A stretch of DNA of 64,000 nucleotides from Aselliscus stoliczkanus (taxonomy: Eukaryota > Chordata > Mammalia > Chiroptera > Hipposideridae). The notes below the pieces were generated by a model, which saw nothing but the letters and a program-made list of their open reading frames with translations, made no database searches and was not told the origin of the DNA. Shown here one piece after another: positions 45,513 through 56,032 of the stretch. Position numbers and translations under genes: made by a program. The stretch lies in the NCBI GenBank assembly GCA_033961575.1, contig CM066733.1, positions 140,604,421 through 140,668,420 of the forward strand, read 5' to 3'. Within the stretch, counting starts at the first letter, position 1; the number at the start of each line of letters is the position of its first letter.

Positions 45513-46539
45513 CTACATTAGATACTATTAAACTGGGATTGTGACAGACCTACAGATGGAAAAATTTAATTTAAATTTAATTTAAATGGAAGAGATGGAA
45601 GAGATTCTGGTTTTGGAGTAGAGTGAATACAATTTTTTTGACCATATAAATACTAGTTACATTAGACAGGAGCCTTTTATTTTGGAAAATTGATATGAGG
45701 ATAAAGATACATGTGCATCTTGGGCAGCCAAAAATGGTAAAATGTATAGGATATTTGTCATTTTTCCTGCTCAGAATTCAATCCTTTTTCCTATTTCTGA
45801 GAAATCACCACTGCATGAATCTCGGTAGAATGCAAAGCTTTCTCTCTCATTATGTAAGCCAATGGAACCAGCCAGATCTACCTTTTCCCTGCCCCTGAAT
45901 CTGGAAAGGAAATGGGATGTTGGCTCAGCATATTGGATGCACTTTCTCAGGACTTTGAACTTTGTGGAAGTGACTCAAGAGCATAAAATAGTCAAAATTT
46001 GTTTGATGTGATGCAATCTACAAGTGGCTTTGCCATGCTTGGGTTCCATCATGAAGCAATTATGTCATAAAGAAATGGTGATACAGTGGCATCTTGGCCA
46101 GATTTTTGCTGCTGCTAATCTTAGACACTGTCTTGTTTCCTACCTGTTTCCCAAGACTATTTTTCCATTTTTCACCACTTCTGAGAATCCCTCTGTTTGC
46201 TTCATAATTCCCCATTTTTATTAAATCGCGTGAGTTAGATTCTGAAGTTTGCAGTTGAGAGACTTAGCAGGCATACTCCTTGTCCAGGAAGATTTCTTTA
46301 ATGTGGCATCTCCTGTTCATTCTCTTGGGTCTCATAGAGATTAATTCCAGCTGGACATACGAGTATGGCAGAGAGGTATCGAGGAATGAGTGTATAGAAT
46401 TTATTAAATGCATTATACTTTATCCTGTTTCTCCTCTGAGATCTTAAGTCCTTTGCAGATCAGACTGTCATTTTCCTCTTTGCATTACCTACAATCAGCT
46501 AACAAAACATTTGAATATGCATTGTATTCAGAAGGAGGC
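45513..46539. other. Unassigned sequence
   Basis: No gene or repeat recognised. At 45543-45595 there are small internal repeats (aatttaaat, ggaagagat). Two short frames (67 and 66 codons) carry no motif. Confidence 0.4.
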
Positions 46540-46745
46540 ATCTTCTTGCTTTTGCACTCTTAGCATAAATGTCACCTCATTTATGAGTCCTTTCCAGTCA
46601 ATAGCTTTTCAGGAAGCTGGTTTATTTTCTTAATAACACTTATCACTCCACTAAACTATATTATTTATATATTTGCTAATTTATTTGTCTCTCTTTACTT
46701 TTGAATAAAAGCTTAGAAAGAGCAGTAACCTTCACTGTAAGTGAA
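46540..46745 (+). mobile_element. L2 LINE 3' fragment
   Basis: 'agcataaatgtcacctcatt', 'taataacacttatcactcca', 'tatttatatatttgctaatt' and 'tgaataaaagcttagaaaga' fit the L2 3' region in sense orientation. Confidence 0.7.
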
Positions 46746-47165
46746 CCTAGACAAAAAAATTAACCATATCACTGATTTCAACAAAATTCTATACACACAA
46801 AGTAATTTGAGTTTGGCTAAGTTACCAAACTCATAGGAAAGGGTCTCTTCCTTCCAACCATAGCCATCTGCCATGTCATTAGCTAAAATCTCTCTTTTTT
46901 TCCCCTCTTTCCTCTCCTTCCCTTCTCCAAGCAACATAACAAAGCCCCCTCTTTGTTTAATGCACAACATTTAGGAAGCATCATTTGAAATAAAGGTTAA
47001 GCAGACCTCAGGATGCCATTCTTACCTTTATTTATCTATCAGTCTTTCCTCTAAATAGCTCTCTCTAGAAGGCATTGGATATTTTTCCCTAGCTTGTTAC
47101 ATTGCTGCCTACAATCTTCTTTATCCAAATTACTCTGTCACAAATTTAAGATTAGTAGAGCCAAA
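46746..47165. other. Unassigned sequence
   Basis: Nothing recognised. An 85-codon minus-strand frame (46713-46970) crosses a purine-rich run and looks spurious. Confidence 0.35.
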
Positions 47166-47172
47166 GTGTGCG

Positions 47173-47175
<3 letters not shown>

Positions 47176-47221
<46 letters not shown>
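47176..47221 (+). repeat. (GT)23 microsatellite
   Basis: About 23 uninterrupted GT units, preceded by an imperfect GTGCGTGTTT start. Confidence 0.95.
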
Positions 47222-47226
<5 letters not shown>

Positions 47227-48400
47227 GCCTGTGGGTGAAATTGGAGAGAAAAATATTTCCAACTACTCAGCCTCTCCCTGTAGACATTACAATGAGTCTA
47301 ATCCTGACTGCATCACTGACCAGTAAACAAATCACCAGGAACCCTTGTCTTGCACTTTCTTGTTTATGAAACTAATGGAGTATATCAATTTGTTCATGCG
47401 TATGAATTGGCAAACACATAGATGGAAGCTGGCAGATGGCTTTTGTCTTTATTTAAGAAAAGCTGACTCATAGTTTAAAAACTTTATTAGGTTTAGTTCT
47501 TTGCAAACAAAATAAGCCATTGTCAGATGAAAGCTTAGTTACCTATCTTCAGATATGTCTACCTTGGGTGACAAACTGATTGTAGTCAACAGATCTGACA
47601 GAGATGATAACAGGAGGATTAGCACCCACAGCACAAATCCTAAAAGACTGCATTTCAACTGGGCTGATAAGCTGTCATTTCACAGAGCACACAAATGCCA
47701 CCTTCCTTTAGCCAGAGATAACCTGAGCCTGTGAGCTTGGTGTTAATTTACAAGCTGAGAGAGGAAAAAAAAATGGAAAAGGATCTGCAGTTAGTGGAAT
47801 TTGAGACTTGCCAGAATACAGCGATATCTAGTCCTGAAGAAATAGAAAAAGAGATTTATAGGGTGTTCTCATGGAAGAGCTGACATTTGACATCACGCTG
47901 CCTAGACGGGACTCCCTAACTCGGCCCAGTGTCTGGGTACATATCACCATTCCCTCTTGTACTATTAGTTTTAGTTAAACACAAACTCTTCACTTTGGAC
48001 TCTTTTGCCTTTGCCATTTTAAATAAATTCTACCCTCTCACCCCTCTGGTCTCTTTTACTTAAAAAAATCCACTCCCGCAGCTTCTACTATTATACCCAT
48101 TCATCCACCCCCTAGAAAAGCACGGAGTAAAAAACCAAACCCTATTGTCCCATCTATGCCAAGCCCCATGGTGAGATTCTTACATTCTCCCTTGCTCTGC
48201 AGGAAGTAATCTGTTCCTAATTAACTTTGTCTCAACTTTCTTCTGACTTATCTTATTTTGCCTATTTTTAAAACTTCTGTGATGTGTATGGCTCCCCTAA
48301 CTCTGCTAACATTTCAGTGGCTGGTCGTTTACCTATAGAGGTAAAACGCTAGGGGAAGGCAGAAGCATGTGCTTGTCTGACTGTAAAGGCAGCATTGCCA
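47222..48400. other. Unassigned, unique-looking sequence
   Basis: 47400-47800 contains no recognised repeat and looks unique. It could include a conserved non-coding element, which only a cross-species alignment can show. No gene is recognised here or further on to 48400. Confidence 0.35.
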
Positions 48401-48442
48401 CTCAGGGACATTGATGGGCCTCTCAGGGATGTTGATGGGCCT
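48401..48442 (+). repeat. 21-bp tandem duplication
   Basis: The unit ctcaggga(c/t)(a/g)ttgatgggcct occurs at 48401-48421 and 48422-48442 with two differences. Confidence 0.9.
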
Positions 48443-48905
48443 CTGTGTGAGAGAAAGAATAAATGCAGCTCCAATCCAAGTAACTATATTCTTACGAACA
48501 GGGAAAGTTTGAAACAGAAAGGGATACCGTCAAGGGTTTAGGGTGTTAAGGAGGAAAGAGCAGTGTTATATCAAACCAAAACCAGCTTCAGAGTGTAACT
48601 ACTCAAGAGGTGTGGCTATTTTGGGTTCTTTCATGTCTTTAAGAATGCTAACAGTTCTTGCCATAGAGAGGCTAATAGATCAGGAGAGCCCTGGACACAA
48701 CCACATCATGTGTGGAAGGAGCTCACCCCGACCCAGAGGTAAGTATGGCCGAAAGATGACCTTGCACAGTATCGTGTACAACAGATCAGGAGCCAGTGCT
48801 CGGTCTGGAAGAAGGACACTGACATGAAGGGCATTAGAAAAATGGGAACCAGAAAGCTAATGTGCCTCCACTGACTGGCACAACTACATAAATGATGATA
48901 GGTAG

Positions 48906-49012
48906 GCGATAGATAGATAGATAGATATAGATAGCCAGATAGATAGATGATTGACAGATAGATATAGATAGCCAGATAGATAGATGATTGACAGATAGAT
49001 AGATTATAGAGT
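48906..49012 (+). repeat. GATA-rich microsatellite with a perfect 37-bp tandem duplication
   Basis: GATA/GATAGATA units are mixed with GCCA and TGATTGACA interruptions. Positions 48924-48960 are repeated without a difference at 48961-48997. A minus-strand frame of 72 codons only translates the repeat. Confidence 0.95.
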
Positions 49013-49859
49013 TTTGAAGCTCATATTTAATGACCCAGGTGACAGGCAGCAATAATCATGTCTCCAATACCCCACACCTATTTTAGGCTACATGCTACTG
49101 TTTTATGAAACCCCATCCTCTGACTTCTATTTCTTTCAAAATTGTCCTTGATGTTTACTTTTTGTGCATTTTACCTGCACAGAAATATGAAGAGTGATAA
49201 TGAGAGCTTTTAAGTCTGTTTTCACATTTCCCCATCCTATTTTTTCTGAACTCCAATTAAAAAACACATTCCTCTTCTATCCTAGATACCACCAAAATAT
49301 GAGCTTTTGGATAGCCAAGGTAGAAGACAAAATTCTGCCAGCAGATTATACCAAGAACGGCGAAGAGCCTGAGATTTTATTCCACTTACAAGCTAACAAA
49401 TTAGCTAACTCATTTCAGGGATCCTGGAAGAAACGAGATTCCCGGTCAGAAACAAAGGACTTCATTGCTCATGGTGCAACAGGCAGCAGGAGGACTGGCA
49501 TATTTGCATCAGTTCCCCTTGTCCTCTAGTCCGTAGAGGCATGATGGATGGACCCAGATAACCCCTGCATACTCAGTGGGTTGCATTATAGGAGAGGAAC
49601 CCTGAGCTTAAAGAAACCAATTTTTTTTTTTTTATTTATTTTAAATAATGGGAAGTCTTTCAAGGGAGACCTTATCTTTACTACACAGGGCAGTAAGTAT
49701 GCCACCCCTTTAGTCTGGAGGGAGATATTTCTGTCTTCCAAGGATATTTGCTGTGCAGACCTTTGAACGGATAGTCTAAAGTAAAAGATACTCTACTAGT
49801 GCTTCTACTTGCAAGAAACACATAGGACTCCATGGAGAATCACTTCCCAAGAAATTACC
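49013..49859. other. Unassigned sequence
   Basis: Nothing recognised. A 111-codon frame at 49194-49529 has no domain I know and begins with ATA rather than a strong ATG. A T-rich run lies at 49620-49633. Confidence 0.4.
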
Positions 49860-50205
49860 TGACTGTGTCTCACTGCCTTCATCATGTTCCCCACCCCATC
49901 CTCACTCTGCTGTGTTAAGCTCCCACTGTGCCCTGTGCCCACCTTCTCACCCTACTGCTTACTCTGCATTGTACATACTTGCTTAGTTATATGCTTCTCC
50001 AATTTGACTATGAACTTCTAATGAGATGAGGCCATTATTCAACATGGCATCGACCAGTTCAGCACAGTTTTTGACCCTCAGGGGAACTCAATAAATGTGG
50101 AATAATGAATGACAACATTAAGACAGTTCCTTGAGGGTAGGGGCTGATTCTTATACATCTTTGTATCATGTACTGTAGCTCCTAAATGAATTTTCTTTCA
50201 TATAA
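49860..50205 (+). mobile_element. L2 LINE 3' fragments
   Basis: 'tgactatgaacttctaatga', 'gaactcaataaatgtggaat' and 'aatgaatgacaa' match the L2 3' end, followed by a second diverged piece ('ccttgagggtaggggctgat') to about 50205. Confidence 0.7.
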
Positions 50206-51534
50206 CAGGCATTATTATTATAATAGAATTAAATAATTGGTAATAAATTTCCGAAGCAAGCCCACAGTCTCAAGGTGGAAAACAAACTAGACCTTTTAAA
50301 TCACAGCAGCATTTCATAACACCATCATTTAGAAAAGCACAATATTTTAGATATTGTTCTTTTTCATTTTTTTAATCGAGCATCTTTCTCATATATTCTT
50401 ATAGTTTTTACCATAGATTACTTTTCATGGTATCTTTAAAACCTTTTCAAGTGTTTTTCTTTTATCGCAAAACAATTCTTTTTATAAAACTCAGGAATAA
50501 TATTCACTTTAGCAACAAAATACGGTCACACCAGTTTTTCCTGAAACACACACTTTTTTATTTTCCCACTTTCACTGGAGAAATGACGATGAATGTTTTA
50601 CTTGCCTTTTAACTTTGCAGTAAGAAAAGCAACAGTGTGGAACAGGTGCTGGCAATGCCGCTTGACCTCAGCAATTGGACTTTTATCGGGAGGAGCAGGG
50701 ATGTGGAAGCTTGCCTCTCCGGCCTTGTGCTATTGGGTTTTCTGACGTTGTAAAAAGTGTTCAAAATCTGGATTTTTATGTAAATCTCCAAATTTTTATT
50801 TATGGGGCATTTATTCAAAGAAAGAAACAAAAAACAAAACAATGCCTAGACTTCTCAGACCAATCCTATTCCTGGGCCTTCCATTTGCTGCCTCTGAAAC
50901 TGTCTGGAATGGAAAACCGAGGGGTGCCTACTGGAGGTTAAAGGCCAAACTGGTAACAATAAAATAAATGGGTGACACCTCTACATCACATGCAACTAGA
51001 AGAGAAAAGCATTTTATGGTGCACAGAATACATGGAGACCATTCAACAATTAAACCTGGGTCCCTCTCTCAAGAAGTTTCTAGCCTATGAGCAACGTATC
51101 TTGTGAAAGCCAGGAGTACTTTTATTTACTGAGATATTATAAATCCAAAGCTTTTTTAAGTACCTTTCCTGGATGCATCTTCTGTATAAGACTTCCTGAG
51201 TATTCCAGAGAAAATTTTAGAGAAAGGACTTGGCTTAGCCTCATTCTATAAAGAACAGAAGACAATACAGCATCAAGTCCATACACAACTCCACCCCACA
51301 CAGGTGCTCATTCTCAAGGGTCAAAACATCCTTGGGAAGAGAAGGCACTGGCATTCTAGGGGGAGATCCCTAGAAGTTATAACTCAGAGGAGTCCGAGGA
51401 AAGCCAGGCCTGTCTCAGGGCGAGTGGAGCTGTGCAGAGAAGCACTACAGATGGGACGTTTGGTGATGTGTCTCAGCATAGCTTTCCCGCTCCACATACC
51501 AAGGTCAGGTAAGGATCCTCAATACTTAGGTGTG
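50206..51534. other. Unassigned sequence
   Basis: No gene or repeat family recognised. Frames of 60-88 codons overlap on both strands. Confidence 0.4.
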
Positions 51535-51705
51535 TGGCCTAGCAGTTAAGAAAGGAGTCTTTGAAATCTAACAAATCAGGTTCGAATTCTGCCTCTTTTA
51601 CATATACGCTGTGTGGCCTTGGCCCCGTGTGTTCATCTCCCTAAACTTTATAAACCTCATCTGTACAATTAACGCATGAAATTTTGTAAGGATATGACAA
51701 GGTAC
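51535..51705 (+). repeat. MIR SINE, sense
   Basis: 'ggcctagcagttaagaaagg', 'atcaggttcgaattctgcct', 'gctgtgtggccttggccccg' and 'aaacctcatctgtacaatta' follow MIR, with an intact B box GGTTCGAATTC. Confidence 0.88.
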
Positions 51706-52855
51706 AACTAAAACTCCTGGAGTAGAATTCAAGGCAGGGAAGGGATGGGATGTGTAGACTACAGCAAGGCAGTGGTCTGCAGTCTGGAAGTGGGGCCACG
51801 GCAGGGCCCTGGGACAGCTGAAGGGAAGCAGCCCAGTATGGTAACTGATCTGATGCCCAGGTAGAGGCAGGGCCTGGCCTCATGGAGAATGGAGACTGGA
51901 GATAGGAGTGAGGGCAGAAAAAGCATTTGGTGGAATGATGGCTCACTGCCTGAGCTTGCTGCCGTTTCCCAGGCTCTGGTGGTGAAGAAGAAATTGAGTA
52001 TATTTTTATTTTCATTGGTCCATACCCTTGGAATGAAACTGGAAACAATCCCCCAAAAAGGTCTAGAACAATCACAGCCTGAAATGAGTTTATCAAATAT
52101 GGATTGTGATATGGATCCTTCATTTCTTGGAGGCAGGAAAGTCAACATGGCCTTTAGTCTAAAGGCTGCTTTGGCTTCTCAGGTTTAGTTTTATTTTAAG
52201 AAGCTTTAGAAAACAAACTCTTGTGTGTTTTATAATAAAATAAAGAAAGTCTTAGTTTCTTACTTTGGCTTTGCAACTAACTCCCTGTAATAGGACTATT
52301 GTTCAGTCTGTGCTTCGTGTTAGCCAGGTGGAAAATGGGAGTTAATGATGTCTGTGTCTGCCTTCTCCATGAAAATGATGTAAATGCGATGCATGAAGCG
52401 TTTAGCACCTAGAATAAAATGTGCAGTCGATATTCTAGGTTGCATTTATTAATAATACATAATTGTTTTTACAGAGATTAATCCCTTTTCATTTCGGGCT
52501 ATAAGAGAGATTGTTACCTCCATTACTCTCAAAAAACAAAACAAAACAAAAAACATAAACAGTACCTTTTTTATGTTTGAGAAAACTGGCAAAGATAATT
52601 AAAGCATGAGACTTTTCTTAAACTTCTGTTACTGTAAATATTGGCCAGTTCAGAAATAAAGACCTCATGTTAATGGTGGGAACTGAACCATTTCTCTTAG
52701 ATTTCAAAAGCTATTAATACACTGTTTTTTTATAAGATTCTCAAAACATGCTTTGTTGTATACCTATAAGAACATTAATTTTTGGTGCAAAAGATTGAAA
52801 TAAGCAGCATCAGGTTATTCATGTTTGATGCCAAATAATTCACTGTGAATATAAA
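51706..52855. other. Unassigned sequence
   Basis: 51760-51930 is GC-richer. Minus-strand frames of 160 and 129 codons lie here (51641-52148), overlapping each other and in part the MIR, without a recognised domain. I treat them as chance. Confidence 0.4.
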
Positions 52856-52857
52856 CA

Positions 52858-53089
52858 GAGGGTGCCAAAATAAAAGGTATACACATTTTAAGAAAGAAAA
52901 AAATACTGTATTAATTGTAATACTCAGTATATACTGATAACAAAAGATGGATAAGTTTGACTTCTGCAATTACTAGAGGTGCTCAAAGTGGTAAACCATC
53001 AGTGTCCAGACACTTTTGATTATGGCGAACTACTGCTTGAGCAATGTTGACAAAAGTGTCCACTTATGTACATGTTTTTGGCACCCCTA
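52858..53089. mobile_element. Mariner-like MITE, about 230 bp
   Basis: The left end agggtgccaaaataaaag with tatacacatttt and the reverse complement of the right end, aggggtgccaaaaacatgta then 'aagtggacacttttgt', are inverted-repeat-like termini. TA dinucleotides lie next to the ends. The interior is AT-rich without coding sequence, as in non-autonomous mariner/Tc1 elements known from bats. Its ends differ from those at 32080 and 32611, so it is a third family. Confidence 0.65.
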
Positions 53090-53684
53090 TATTGCCTTCA
53101 GGAAAAGAGCATGAAATCTAGAACATCTAAATATTAAAGAAAAGTAAATCTTTCAGAATGTTTCCAGCACTAGGGAGCAAAGCAGGAAGACTCACAATCA
53201 GACTCCAGCATAGTGTTAAAGAAAGAAAACACTTTTCATATCTATAAATTCTGACTTGCTTTTTAATATAGCTACAGAGTTTCTGTTTTAAAAATACAAA
53301 GTGTTTTGATCATTTAAAAATTATTTTATACCATCCCATTACTTTAACAAACACAGACATGGGATTTCTGGTGCATAATCTGGGCTGAATATTTTCACTG
53401 GGAATTACTCTGAAGGCCTCTCCCACTAAAATATAACTAGATACTGGTTACAATAAACTTTATATTGAGTTTTGCATTCTCAGGAAATAAAGAAAAATGT
53501 CTGAATATTTTTTTCTCTCTCCTAAAAAAAAAACACGAAAAACTGAACTGAATCCAGAGCTAGAAACAGTGGACACAAAAGATATTGAAAAGACTGAGAC
53601 ATATCTGCATGACAAAAACTTCCCAGTTGTGCTGGAAAAAGGGAGAGGAAGACAGAAGGACACATAGAAACCAGTAAGGGGTGG
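53090..53684. other. Unassigned sequence
   Basis: Nothing recognised. A minus-strand frame of 78 codons (53460-53696) has no motif. Confidence 0.4.
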
Positions 53685-53895
53685 GCAGGATGGCACGCTG
53701 GTTTAGCACCAGGTCTAAAATCAGATACACAGGGTTTGAACTCTGCCAGTTATGATACATTCATCAAGCTATTATACTTTAACTGTTCTGAGCCTCCATT
53801 TCCTCGTCTATAAATGAAGTTCATAATATGGCTGGGATGTTACATGCAAGAAGAACTTCATACATGCTAAATGTTAGCTATTAATATGAGAAAAG
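53685..53895 (+). repeat. MIR SINE, sense
   Basis: 'gatggcacgctggtttagca', 'cacagggtttgaactctgcc', 'cctccatttcctcgtctata' and 'catacatgctaaatgttagc' follow MIR across nearly its whole length. Confidence 0.85.
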
Positions 53896-55995
53896 TGTTT
53901 TAAGCAGGGGGAAGTCTTCAGTGTTGCCAAAATGTGAAATGAGATTAGGCCCAAAGATTTCCAAGAAATCAGCAACATGAAAGTTGTGATAAACTCAGAG
54001 AGAGCAGTTTGGGTACCGGGATAAGGAAGAAATCCAGAATTTATTCAGAGCTTTATTTCTATATTCATTTAGGTCTCCAGAAAACTACAAAATCGGACTA
54101 TGTAATTTTACTGTCTGGAAGAAAGCCTTCACATAACTTTAATATGATGTCTTCACTTTTATTAAGACCTATTAAATGAAATGACTATATAAAAACATTT
54201 AATATTGTACTCTCCATTTTCAAAATGAAACATTATTTTTAAATGGTTATATGTATAAGACCTGTGCATTTTTTTGTAAATCTGCTATCAAGGACATCAT
54301 TATTATGTTGTTATAATAGCCCCTTAAGTCTTTTTCTCCTTAGAGCTCAGAGCCAGTGCCTTTTCTGGGCAGAAGAGCATAGGAAGCCCTGGGAAGCAGA
54401 CAGGACAATGCAGGCATCAGCACTTCATCTCAGCTCCTTATCCAGACCACCCAGCCTGCTTCCAGGCTTGCCTCTTCCCTGTCGCAGATCCTTCATTGAG
54501 GCTCATCCTTCCTCTCTGTTTGTTTCCTCAGACTTGGCATTTGTGTTTTCCTCTCCCTTCCACGGCCACTGAGTCAAAGACACAAGCTTGCGTTTCCCTT
54601 TATTCTCTGCACCTGTCAGGGCGTCTGGGTTTCCCCACACTCAGACTACCCAAGTAATACAAGTCTAGAAGGGGCCATTTCCCAAGGTGCAGAATTGACA
54701 ACAGCTCAGATGACCGACATTAAGGGAATAACTAAAAACAAAGTAAAATAAAACTAAAACTCAGCAATCCTAGTTTTGACACAGTAAAAAGACATTTAAA
54801 ATGGCAAGTATTTTGATACCTACTATATATATGGCAGTATTACTGAACAAAGGGCTCAATTTAACATATACACAGTGATTATTATTATGTAGAATGGAGT
54901 TTCTATACATTGACAAAATAAGAAGTTAATTTAGAAAGACATAAAAAGAGTTTAATATTTGTCAGACTTCCTTACTCTGCAAAAATGACTTACATGAAAA
55001 GAAGTCCAGCTTGAAACTGCTTGACCTGTTTATGTTACAACAGCCTTGCAAGACTGTCTTACTAATGAAAGCAATTTGCCCATCAAATCTTTCATCAAAA
55101 GTTCAATTACTTCTTAAACTATGCAATGAATAAACATTGGTTTCATCTCTGAAATCAGTTTCACACTTCTAAAGAAGTGGCACTTTTGACTTCTGCTATT
55201 TGTGAAACAGAGCCATAAAAATCAAACCTCCGCAGGTCAAAAGTAAATCTGTATTTGGAAATTCAAAGGGTGGTACTCTATCTCAATGAAACACAGAGTT
55301 GGTTACCTTATGAAATTAAACATTTGACTTGGAAAATAAATTTTAAAGGAATTATAAAGCCACTCTGCATTAGCTATATATGCTTATACTAAATAAAATG
55401 GCAAACAAATGGATCCTAATTATCATTTTCCATTTAACTAAAAATAAACACACTGAAAAACCTTAAAAAGTCAACCACATCATCAGTTGAACACTCTCTT
55501 GAAAGAAGATGGCATTTGCTAGGTATTTGTATGTCTCCAGACCTTAAGACTCAACCTTCATATTTCCACCTCATTCGCTGGCATGACCACCCATGTCCTG
55601 TAGGAGGGGCCTGACTCTCTACATAAACTTCTCGGGGCCTTGCTCCAGGATACTACAATATATCCATTCCACAACATGTTCTTTCTATCTTCTGAGCCTA
55701 CAACAGACTTTTACCCAGAGACCCAATATTTGCCCTCTGTGCCCTTTGAATTGGATGAATCTTTTGATCTATTTCCTTTATTCCTTATTCCTGTTCGGCC
55801 TCTGGATGGTGTACTTGCTCTCTCTTTGCTCTTTCTTGGCAATCAAAGGTTAGACCCACCACACTTCTGTGCTTACCATCAGCTGCTGGCATCAGACTAT
55901 AAGACACTCTGTTCAATTTAATATATATTGATGTGTATCAAAATTCCCAACTGGGCAAGCAAAGGGGGCTTACATTCTTACACTTACACACACAT
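53896..55995. other. Unassigned sequence
   Basis: About 2.1 kb without recognised genes. The stretch 54330-54650 is GC-richer with a 109-codon frame of no known domain. 55600-55900 is pyrimidine-rich and may hold worn L2 sequence. Confidence 0.4.

Positions 55996-56030
<35 letters not shown>
55996..56030 (+). repeat. (CA)n microsatellite
   Basis: About 17 uninterrupted CA units, preceded by an imperfect start with one TG. Confidence 0.95.

Positions 56031-56032
<2 letters not shown>

Noticed and set aside
48906..49012. Regularly spaced repeats as a CRISPR-like array
   Set aside because: The units are GATA microsatellite variants in a mammalian genome, directly adjacent with no spacers.
51641..52148. 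Overlapping minus-strand frames of 160 and 129 codons
   Set aside because: They overlap each other in different frames, cross a MIR and unassigned GC-rich DNA, and have no domain.
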